Assembly: GCA_937127445.1 (NCBI GenBank)
Contig: CAKZLY010000007.1
Location: forward strand, 1-64,000
DNA: 64,000 nt
Direction: 5' to 3'
Origin: Eximiradius sp.
GTDB lineage: Bacteria > Bacteroidota > Ignavibacteria > Kapaibacteriales > UBA2268
Of the stretch, positions 9,372 to 16,511 are shown piece after piece. The notes under the pieces are model-generated. The model did no database searches and was not told the origin of the DNA. It saw only the letters and a program-made list of their open reading frames with translations. The first letter of the stretch is position 1. Each line of letters starts with the position of its first letter. The translations under genes and the position numbers were made by a program.

Positions 9372-10376
9372 TTAAAAGCTCACAAGCCCAACTTTTTTAT
9401 AGACTTTACGCAATGTTTTCATCGCTACTTTATTAGCTTTTTCAGCACCGAAAGATAAAACATCCTGTAAATACTTTTTGTTACTGGAAATTTCAGCGAA
9501 ACGTTCGCTGATTGGACGAATATATTCTGCAACTTTATCTGCAACCTCTGCTTTGAAGTCGCCATAGCCGACGCCTTCGAATTGTTTTTCGATTTCGGTA
9601 ATAGATTTTCCGGTAGCAATGCAATAGAGTTGGATAAGATTTGAGACTCCCGGTTTGTTCTCTTCATCATAACGAACAACAGTATCGCTATCAGTAACAG
9701 CGCGTTTTATTTTATTTCGAATTTCTTCGGGCTTATCGTTTAAAAAGATTGTAGAATTTTTGTTTTCATCAGACTTGGACATTTTGGCAGTTGGGTTTTG
9801 CAAGCTCATTATACGCGCACCAACTTCTGGAATAAATGGTTCGGGCATTTTGAAAGTATCGGAATAATAATGATTGAAGCGTTGAGCAAGATTGCGAGTA
9901 AGTTCGAGATGTTGCTTTTGGTCTTCGCCGACTGGGACTAAATCTGCTTGATAGAGCAGAATATCTGCAGCCATTAAAATTGGATATGCAAAGAGTCCAA
10001 CATTTACATTTTCAGAATGCTTTTTTGATTTATCTTTGAATTGTGTCATTTTTGAGCATTCACCCATACCAGTAAAAGTATTTAACACCCAGGCAAGCTG
10101 ACTATGAGCAGATACATGAGATTGGATAAAAAGAGTGCTCGTTTCGGAAGAAATGCCACAAGCAAGGAACATAGCGGCAGTATCGAGAGTTCGCTGACGA
10201 AGTTCAGATGGATTTTGCCTCACAGTAATTGCGTGAAGGTCGGCTATCATAAAATAGCAATCGTATTCTGATTGAAGTTTCACCCAATTTATTAAAGCAC
10301 CTGTTAAATGACCAATTGTAAGAATTCCGGAGGGTGTAATTCCACTTAAAATAATTTTCTTGTTATCCGCATCCAT
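9372..10376 (-). CDS. trpS: Tryptophanyl-tRNA synthetase
   Basis: Class I aminoacyl-tRNA synthetase that charges tRNA-Trp, 334 residues from the chosen start. It begins with the adenylate-binding PSGILTIGHLTG motif (HIGH variant) and has AKMSKSDENKNS as the KMSKS loop, plus GEDQKQHLEL in the tryptophan pocket region. I place the start at the ATG at 10376 (MDADNKK). The frame extends upstream to 10415, but the extra 13 residues are hydrophobic, unlike the family, and would precede the conserved beginning. It lies 3 bp from the esterase gene in the same direction, so the downstream genes may be read from its transcript. Confidence 0.96.
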   Translation of the reverse strand: MDADNKKIILSGITPSGILTIGHLTGALINWVKLQSEYDCYFMIADLHAITVRQNPSELRQRTLDTAAMFLACGISSETSTLFIQSHVSAHSQLAWVLNTFTGMGECSKMTQFKDKSKKHSENVNVGLFAYPILMAADILLYQADLVPVGEDQKQHLELTRNLAQRFNHYYSDTFKMPEPFIPEVGARIMSLQNPTAKMSKSDENKNSTIFLNDKPEEIRNKIKRAVTDSDTVVRYDEENKPGVSNLIQLYCIATGKSITEIEKQFEGVGYGDFKAEVADKVAEYIRPISERFAEISSNKKYLQDVLSFGAEKANKVAMKTLRKVYKKVGLVSF

Positions 10377-10430
10377 ATACACAAATAGATAAATTAAAAC
10401 ATAACAAGCATGCAATTTACAAAAAGTTAG

Positions 10431-10458
10431 AAAAAAAAGTAAGAAGAAACGCTTACTT
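10431..10458 (-). terminator. Intrinsic terminator after trkH, overlapping its stop codon
   Basis: Read on the minus strand, the 7-bp stem AAGTAAG/CTTACTT (10452-10458 with 10437-10443) encloses an 8-base loop and is followed by eight T residues (complement of 10431-10438). The stop codon of trkH (10453-10455) lies inside the first arm. It should end the trkA-trkH-trkH transcript before trpS. Confidence 0.6.
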
Positions 10459-11910
10459 CTTCCAGAATGTAGGCGTAAACAAAACTAATATTGTGAAAAT
10501 TTCGAGACGTCCTAATAGCATACAACCGCAAAGAATCCATTTTGCAAAATCTGGGAGTACTGAATAGTTCTCTACTGGACCGACTAAACCAATACCTGGG
10601 CCAACACCATTCATTGTTGCGGCAACGGCTCCAATAGATGTTGGGATATCAACACTGTTAAGGCATAATATTATAACGGCAGCTGCTGAAATAAAAGCAT
10701 AGAAAAGTGTGAAAATTAAAATGTTAACTGCAATTTTTCTCTCAACAGGTTGTCCATTGATTTTTACAGGAATAACCGCTTGTGGATGTATATGTTTTTT
10801 AATTTCGGAGTAAATTAATTTAATAACGATAATGAAGCGAATTTGCTTGATACCACCGGAGGTAGAACCAGCCATACCACCTAAATACATTAGAGTAATT
10901 AATAACAGTTGAGCTCCGTAATTCCATTTTTCATAATCTTCTGTTCCAAATCCAGTTGTAGAAATTAATGAAACTACATAGAAAAGAGAACTTCGGAATG
11001 CATTTTCAATAGTTTTATTGCCGTCAAAAAAGAGAAAAATTGATATTAATAGTGAAGAAAATAGAATAATGAAAACAAACCATTTTAGTTCTTCGCTTTT
11101 TAAGTAAGCTTTAAAAGAACCTTTCAAAGCAGAATAGTGCAATGAAAAATTTACAGCAGAAATAAACATACAAAAAATTACGGCATACTCTACCAAAGGA
11201 CTATTGTAATAACCAATACTCGCATTTTTAGGAGAGAAACCACCGGTTGCAATAGTACCAAAAGCATGACAAACCGCATCATAAAAAGACATACCAACAA
11301 ACAAGTACAAAACCAGAATAAAAGCTGTAATAATTAAATAAACAAATCCGATAATTCTCGCTGTTTCTTTTATGCGTGGCGAAAGTTTATCAGTTGTAGG
11401 GCCAGGAGTTTCAGCTTTAAAAAGCTGCATACCTGCAACCCCTAATATTGGCATAACAGAAAGAGCAATAACAACAATTCCAACTCCACCAATCCAATGA
11501 GTAAGGCTTCGCCAAAGCAAAATGCTTTTCGGTAATTTTTCAATATCTGTTAATATGGAAGAACCTGTAGTAGTAAATCCAGAAGCACTTTCAAAAAAAG
11601 CATCAGTAAAATTAGGGATTGCACCACTTATCAGATAAGGTAAAGTACCTGAAATAATCGTTACTATCCAAGCAAAAGTAACAATAAAAAAACCATCTCG
11701 AATTGATAATTTCTTATCATTGTCTTTTTGTTGAGTTTTCAGGACGAAATAAAGAGAAAAACCTGTTCCGCAGAGCACTAAAAAAGAGATGAAGAAACTA
11801 AATGTTGTTTTTTCACCGCTAACAATAGAATAAAGCATAGGAAGCAACATAAATAATCCTATGCATCCAACAATAAGTGATAAAATTTGAATAATGGATT
11901 TAATTTTCAT
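10453..11910 (-). CDS. trkH: Potassium uptake protein TrkH, copy 1 (promoter-distal)
   Basis: A 485-residue potassium-translocating subunit of the Trk system, with about 10-12 spans and four P-loop repeats. The filter segments are visible as SGFTTTGSS, GTIATGGFS, SLISTTGFGT and AATMNGVGPGIG. I use the ATG at 11910 (MKIKSII); the longer frame upstream runs through the end of the neighbouring trkH in another frame. That ATG overlaps the TAA of the upstream copy (TAATG), so the two are translationally coupled. Both copies have the same length and almost the same C terminus (RLEIFTILVL-TP-FWKK). With trkA upstream this forms a trkA-trkH-trkH operon. Confidence 0.93.
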   Translation of the reverse strand: MKIKSIIQILSLIVGCIGLFMLLPMLYSIVSGEKTTFSFFISFLVLCGTGFSLYFVLKTQQKDNDKKLSIRDGFFIVTFAWIVTIISGTLPYLISGAIPNFTDAFFESASGFTTTGSSILTDIEKLPKSILLWRSLTHWIGGVGIVVIALSVMPILGVAGMQLFKAETPGPTTDKLSPRIKETARIIGFVYLIITAFILVLYLFVGMSFYDAVCHAFGTIATGGFSPKNASIGYYNSPLVEYAVIFCMFISAVNFSLHYSALKGSFKAYLKSEELKWFVFIILFSSLLISIFLFFDGNKTIENAFRSSLFYVVSLISTTGFGTEDYEKWNYGAQLLLITLMYLGGMAGSTSGGIKQIRFIIVIKLIYSEIKKHIHPQAVIPVKINGQPVERKIAVNILIFTLFYAFISAAAVIILCLNSVDIPTSIGAVAATMNGVGPGIGLVGPVENYSVLPDFAKWILCGCMLLGRLEIFTILVLFTPTFWKK

Positions 11911-13367
11911 TACTTTTTCCAGAAAGCAGGTGTAAGTAAAACTAATATTGTAAAAATTTCGAGACGTCCAAGCAACATAAGAAAAGAAAGGTACCATTTA
12001 ACAAATGGGTGAAAATGAGAATAATTATCTGTGGGACCGACATCAGCAAGTCCGGGACCAATATTATTAATACAAGCAGCAACTGCACCAATAGATGTTA
12101 CCATATCTACTCGAAGTAGAGTTATAAAAAATATTGAAAATATAGAAATGAGCAAGTATATTATGAAAAAAGCAGAAATATTAGATAAAATATTTTTCTC
12201 GATTGCTTTCCCCCCAAAGCGAACAGGAATAATTGCTTTTGGATGAATTAATCTTTTGATTTCAGTATAAACATATTTTGTAAGGATAATAGAGCGAATA
12301 ACTTTCAAACCTCCCCCTGTCGAACCAGCGCACCCCCCAATAAACATAAGTATTAATAATATAAAATGCGTTGTAGCACTGAGTTTTTCGTAATCGAAAG
12401 TCCCATATCCGGTAGTAGTCATTATAGAAACTACCTGAAATAATCCATATCTGATTGAATCTGATAAATTTGCATAATTAGTTTTAAAAATATCGAAAGC
12501 AACAAAAGCAGAGGCAAAAATAATAACAAGAAAATAATATTTTAATTCCTCGTTTTTGAACAATTCACGAAAGTTTCCTGATAAAGTTCTATAATGCAAA
12601 GCAAAATTTGCACCGGCAATAATCATAAACACAATAATGATATAATCGATCATAGGATTATTATATGCAGCAATACTAGCATTTTTTGTAGAGAAACCAC
12701 CTGTCGCCATAGTGCCAAAAGTATGGCATAAGGCATCAAAAAGGTTCATACCTGCAAATATTAATAGAACTGTTTCGATAATTGTAAAAAGGAAATAAAC
12801 GCCCCATAAAATTTTAGCTGTTTCAGTAATTCGAGGGGTTAGTTTGTCGGCAGTTGGGCCTGGAACTTCGGCTTTGAACAATTGCATACCTGCAACACCA
12901 AGGAAAGGTAGAATGGCTATTGAGAATAGAATAATACCCATACCACCTATCCAGTGAGTAAAACTTCTCCAAAAAAGAATACCTTTTGGCAAAGCCTCTA
13001 TGTTTGAGAGAATTGAAGCACCCGTAGTAGTAAAACCAGACATTGTTTCAAAAAACGCATCTGTGTAAGACGGTATCGCACCCGAAATATAAAAAGGCAA
13101 AGCACCGAACACAGACAATACCACCCAACCAAATCCTACAATAGCAAAGCCTTCTTTGGGATGGATATCTTTTTGGCTTACACCAAGATTCCTTTTCGAA
13201 GAAAAAAATGCTAAAATTCCAACTAAAAAGGTGATACTAAAAGAAAAGATAAAACTTGCTTGATCCTGGCTATTGTAGAAATACGAGAATGGTAAAGGAA
13301 GTAGCATTGTAAAGCTGAGAAAAATTAGTATCAAGCCAAGGATCTTTGTAACAATTTTAAAATTCAT
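11910..13367 (-). CDS. trkH: Potassium uptake protein TrkH, copy 2 (next to trkA)
   Basis: Also 485 residues, with the same fold and P-loop repeats: SGFTTTGAS, GTMATGGFS, MTTTGYGT and ACINNIGPGLADVG. It differs from copy 1 in the fourth filter, where INNIGPGL replaces MNGVGPGI, and through most loop regions, so the duplication is old. It lies 5 bp downstream of trkA and overlaps copy 1 by one base. The protein should conduct K+ across the cytoplasmic membrane under control of the TrkA gating ring. Whether the two copies form mixed dimers or have different ion affinity cannot be read from sequence. Confidence 0.93.
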   Translation of the reverse strand: MNFKIVTKILGLILIFLSFTMLLPLPFSYFYNSQDQASFIFSFSITFLVGILAFFSSKRNLGVSQKDIHPKEGFAIVGFGWVVLSVFGALPFYISGAIPSYTDAFFETMSGFTTTGASILSNIEALPKGILFWRSFTHWIGGMGIILFSIAILPFLGVAGMQLFKAEVPGPTADKLTPRITETAKILWGVYFLFTIIETVLLIFAGMNLFDALCHTFGTMATGGFSTKNASIAAYNNPMIDYIIIVFMIIAGANFALHYRTLSGNFRELFKNEELKYYFLVIIFASAFVAFDIFKTNYANLSDSIRYGLFQVVSIMTTTGYGTFDYEKLSATTHFILLILMFIGGCAGSTGGGLKVIRSIILTKYVYTEIKRLIHPKAIIPVRFGGKAIEKNILSNISAFFIIYLLISIFSIFFITLLRVDMVTSIGAVAACINNIGPGLADVGPTDNYSHFHPFVKWYLSFLMLLGRLEIFTILVLLTPAFWKK

Positions 13368-13372
13368 AGAGT

Positions 13373-14716
13373 TTAGTTGAATAATTTTTCAACAATTTTA
13401 ATTTGTTCAGTTGTGCATAGAATAAGTACTTTGTCGCCTTCGTTGATATGAGTATCACCAGTTGGAATTATTAAGTTATCATTGCGGTCAATAATTGCTC
13501 CAACAATAGCACCACGCGGGAAATCTAAATTTTTAAGAGGTTTAGTGGTAATTTTGGACTTTGGTTTAGCTATATACATTGTTATCTCCGCTTCAATACC
13601 CGGCAATTCAACTACATTAGCAATAGATTGGCGTTTGATGAAGCTCTCAATAACATTAACTGTAATTTGTTGCTTGCTTACAACAGCATCGAGTCCGAGA
13701 GTACCGGAAAGTGGCAAGTATTCGTTTTTGTTTATCAGAGTAATAGCTCGTGGCACTTTTAGATGTTTTGCGATAATGCTTGTAATAATATTTGTTTCGT
13801 CGTCGCCAGTAATAGCAATGAACTCGTCCATATCAGGTAGTCCCTCTAATGTAAGCAAGTCGAGATCACCCCCGTCGCCATGAATAATTAGAGTATCTCT
13901 CAATTGGTTAGCTATTTCAGTTGCTTTTTTCTCGTCTTTTTCAATAATTTTAATATTCAAGTCGTTTTGTAATCTTTCAGAAATGAAGTAAGCAATTTGT
14001 CCGCCTCCGATGATCATCACATCTTCTATTTTAACGTTTTTCTTGCCAAAAATTTCAAGAAGTTCTTCGAAATAATTAGGATCGCAAGTGAAGAAAATTT
14101 GATCTCCTTTCATTAGGAAATCGCTCCCACGGGGAATAATAGTTCGCAAATTACGTTTGATCGCGACAATTCTCATTGGGATATGCTCATATTTAGTCCC
14201 GAGTTCAGCAAGTGGTATTCTAAGAATATCCAAATGTGAGTCAATTCTGATACCTGTAAAATGAACTTTTCCATTTTCGAATTCAATAGAATCAGTAGAG
14301 GAAGCCAGATTAATTAAGCGTACAATTGCTTTGGCAGTTTCTTGTTCGGGATGAACCATAAGATCGACACCAAATTCCTCTTTTGGTACGATAAAATTAG
14401 GATTGAGGTATTGAGCATTTTTAATACGAGCAATAGTTGTCTGGACACCCATTTTTCTTGCTAATTTGCAAGCAAGAAGATTAATCTCATCATTTCTGGT
14501 AAGAGCAACAAAAGCATCCATTTTGTCGATCTGAGCAGATTTAAGAACTTCGTAATCAGTAGCATTGCCTTCGATAACCATTGCATCTAAGTGTTCGCGA
14601 GCATATTCAGCTCGTTCAGGATTTTGTTCGATAATTACAATGTCTCCTTCGAATAAAGTGAAGCGTTTTGCGAGTTGATACCCGATACTACCAACGCCAA
14701 CAATTGCAATATTCAT
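13373..14716 (-). CDS. trkA: Trk potassium system regulatory protein TrkA
   Basis: Cytoplasmic nucleotide-binding regulator that gates TrkH. The 447 residues hold two tandem RCK units, each a Rossmann RCK_N followed by an RCK_C domain. The first NAD-binding loop is VGVGSIGYQLAKRF at the N terminus; the second, IIGGGQIAYFISERL, is near residue 228. Acidic strand ends (VIIEQNPERA and IIEKDEKKA) fit ribose binding in both halves. It is the first gene of the trkA-trkH-trkH set and is divergent from the hutH-like gene, with about 160 bp between them for both promoters. Confidence 0.95.
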   Translation of the reverse strand: MNIAIVGVGSIGYQLAKRFTLFEGDIVIIEQNPERAEYAREHLDAMVIEGNATDYEVLKSAQIDKMDAFVALTRNDEINLLACKLARKMGVQTTIARIKNAQYLNPNFIVPKEEFGVDLMVHPEQETAKAIVRLINLASSTDSIEFENGKVHFTGIRIDSHLDILRIPLAELGTKYEHIPMRIVAIKRNLRTIIPRGSDFLMKGDQIFFTCDPNYFEELLEIFGKKNVKIEDVMIIGGGQIAYFISERLQNDLNIKIIEKDEKKATEIANQLRDTLIIHGDGGDLDLLTLEGLPDMDEFIAITGDDETNIITSIIAKHLKVPRAITLINKNEYLPLSGTLGLDAVVSKQQITVNVIESFIKRQSIANVVELPGIEAEITMYIAKPKSKITTKPLKNLDFPRGAIVGAIIDRNDNLIIPTGDTHINEGDKVLILCTTEQIKIVEKLFN

Positions 14717-14804
14717 TTTTCAATACCTTATTTAAAAAAAACAAAATTATCAAAAATTATCAATAAAGCGTAATGAAATTATAATAAGTAGTTTCTTATA
14801 CATA

Positions 14805-14835
14805 TTGCTTTTTAAAGTCATTTATAGTATTTTTG
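14805..14835 (+). promoter_or_regulatory. Predicted Bacteroidota-type promoter for the hutH-like gene
   Basis: TTG at 14805-14807, a 20-base spacer and TATTTTTG at 14828-14835 match the -33 TTG / -7 TAnnTTTG arrangement known for the Bacteroidota housekeeping sigma factor. The start codon is 41 bases past the -7 element, preceded by GAGGG. In AT-rich DNA such matches occur by chance, so this is a prediction only. Confidence 0.4.
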
Positions 14836-14875
14836 ATAAATATTTAAAGATTTATTTATTAAAAATGAGGGAATT

Positions 14876-16402
14876 ATGTCGTTTGTTATTGATGGTCATA
14901 GTTTGACAATTGAACAAGTTGTTAAAGTAGCCCGCAAAGGTGCCAAAATCACATTAGACGAAAAAGCAATTGAAAGAATTAAAATATGCCGTCAGATGTT
15001 GGAGAAAAAGATTGAAGCACGAGAAATAATGTATGGCGTTAACACTGGTATTGGTGAGTTTTCAGAAATAGTATTGACTGATGAACAGATCAAGGAATTT
15101 CAAAAGTATTTAATATATAATCACTCAGCAGGAATTGGCGAGCCGTTGCCGATTGAATATGTGCGTGGTGCAATGCTTGGGCGAGTAAATGTGCACGCGC
15201 ATGGAAATTCGGGATGCCGTCCTGAAATAACTCAAACGCTTGTCGAAATGCTAAATAAAGGCGTAACACCTGTCGTTTGTAACAAAGGTTCAGTAGGTGC
15301 TTGTGGCGACCTATCACCTATGTCTCAGATAGCATTGCTGATGATGGGTGAAGGCGAAGCTTTTTACCAGAGCGAACGCCTGCCTGGCAAAATAGCGTTC
15401 GAGCGTGCCGGCATACCGATACCGGGACTTAAAGCACGCGACGGACTTGCAACAATTAATGGCTCAAATGTATTAACAGCAATGAGTGCAATTCACATCT
15501 GGGAATTCAATCGCATTTTGAAAATGGCAGAAATTGCGGCTGCAATGTCGCTCGAAGCTTTGCTTGCTAATATGAAGCCTTACGACAAGCGTTTGCATGA
15601 ATTACGTGGCTTTCCCGGAGCAATAAGAAGTGCCAAAGCAATAAAAAAATGTTTAGAAGGTAGCGATTTGCTTTCTGGAAAAGTAAAAACTAAGGTTCAA
15701 GATGCTTATTCAATGCGTTCAACACCGCAAGTGATTGGAGCGGCACACGATGCACTGGCTTATGCTCGCAAGCAAGTTGAAACTGAGCTGAACGGAGTTG
15801 GCGATAATCCTATTTTCATTCCAGAGGATAATTTAACATTAACCGGCGCTAATTTTCAGGGAACACCTGTATCGCTTCCAATGGATATGGCAGGTGCGTC
15901 TATTACAATGGTATGCGTATTATCAGAACGCCGATTAAACAGATTGCTCAATCCCGCTTTGAGCCAGGGATTGCCAGCATTTTTGACAAAGGGAGCAGGT
16001 ATGTTCTCAGGAATGATGTTGAGCCAATACACTGCGGATATGTTAATTGTTGAACAAAGAATACTCTCAAACCCTGCATCGATTCAATCAATCCCAGCTG
16101 CTGCCGACCAAGAAGACTTTGTTTCGATGGGAATGAATACTGCACTCAAAAATCATCAAATTTTGGACAATGCTTATGGTATTCTTGGCATTGAGTTTAT
16201 GGCTGCTGCCCAAGCACTGGACTTCCGTAATTTCAAGAATGGTCGAGGTGTCGAAGTTGCTCGCAAAGTAATTCGTAAATATGTCGATTTCCTTGATGTT
16301 GATAGACCACTTTACAACGACCATAATAAGATGAAGGAATTGGTAAAATCTGGTGAAATTTTGGATGCAGTTGAAGCTGAAATTGGTAGTTTAGAAGAAT
16401 AA
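14876..16402 (+). CDS. MIO-type aromatic amino acid ammonia-lyase, HutH-like
   Basis: The 508-residue enzyme belongs to the histidine/phenylalanine/tyrosine ammonia-lyase family, which removes ammonia non-oxidatively using a self-made MIO cofactor. Visible motifs are YGVNTGIGEFSE with the catalytic-loop tyrosine, SAGIGEPLP, GSVGACGDLSP with the cofactor tripeptide, GDNPIF, and QEDFVSMGMNTA. The tripeptide is Ala142-Cys143-Gly144 where almost all members have Ala-Ser-Gly. The selectivity pair before SAGIGEP is Asn-His, compared with Ser-His in typical histidine lyases, so histidine is likely but tyrosine or an aminomutase role is possible. No hutU, hutI or hutG lies nearby. The gene has a Shine-Dalgarno GAGGG 5-6 bases before ATG and ends at a clear terminator, so it looks monocistronic. 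Confidence 0.85.
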   Translation: MSFVIDGHSLTIEQVVKVARKGAKITLDEKAIERIKICRQMLEKKIEAREIMYGVNTGIGEFSEIVLTDEQIKEFQKYLIYNHSAGIGEPLPIEYVRGAMLGRVNVHAHGNSGCRPEITQTLVEMLNKGVTPVVCNKGSVGACGDLSPMSQIALLMMGEGEAFYQSERLPGKIAFERAGIPIPGLKARDGLATINGSNVLTAMSAIHIWEFNRILKMAEIAAAMSLEALLANMKPYDKRLHELRGFPGAIRSAKAIKKCLEGSDLLSGKVKTKVQDAYSMRSTPQVIGAAHDALAYARKQVETELNGVGDNPIFIPEDNLTLTGANFQGTPVSLPMDMAGASITMVCVLSERRLNRLLNPALSQGLPAFLTKGAGMFSGMMLSQYTADMLIVEQRILSNPASIQSIPAAADQEDFVSMGMNTALKNHQILDNAYGILGIEFMAAAQALDFRNFKNGRGVEVARKVIRKYVDFLDVDRPLYNDHNKMKELVKSGEILDAVEAEIGSLEE

Positions 16403-16446
16403 ATTGTAAATAAGTCGTTTTTATCAAACATCTTTTAAATAATAAA

Positions 16447-16477
16447 GGGGCTGCATTTGTTGAGCCCCTTTTATTTT
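16447..16477 (+). terminator. Rho-independent terminator after the hutH-like gene
   Basis: GGGGCT (16447-16452) pairs with AGCCCC (16463-16468) across a 10-base loop and is followed by TTTTATTTT. Three A residues precede the stem opposite T residues, so it may also act on the convergent ccmF transcript. Confidence 0.85.
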
Positions 16478-16511
16478 CAAAGAACTGCTAAATATCAATA
16501 AATAAGAAAGA

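Noticed and set aside
14876-16402. Ala-Cys-Gly as a sign that the ammonia-lyase is dead
   Set aside because: All other active-site motifs are intact and an engineered Cys variant of Pseudomonas HutH is known to work, so loss of function is not supported.
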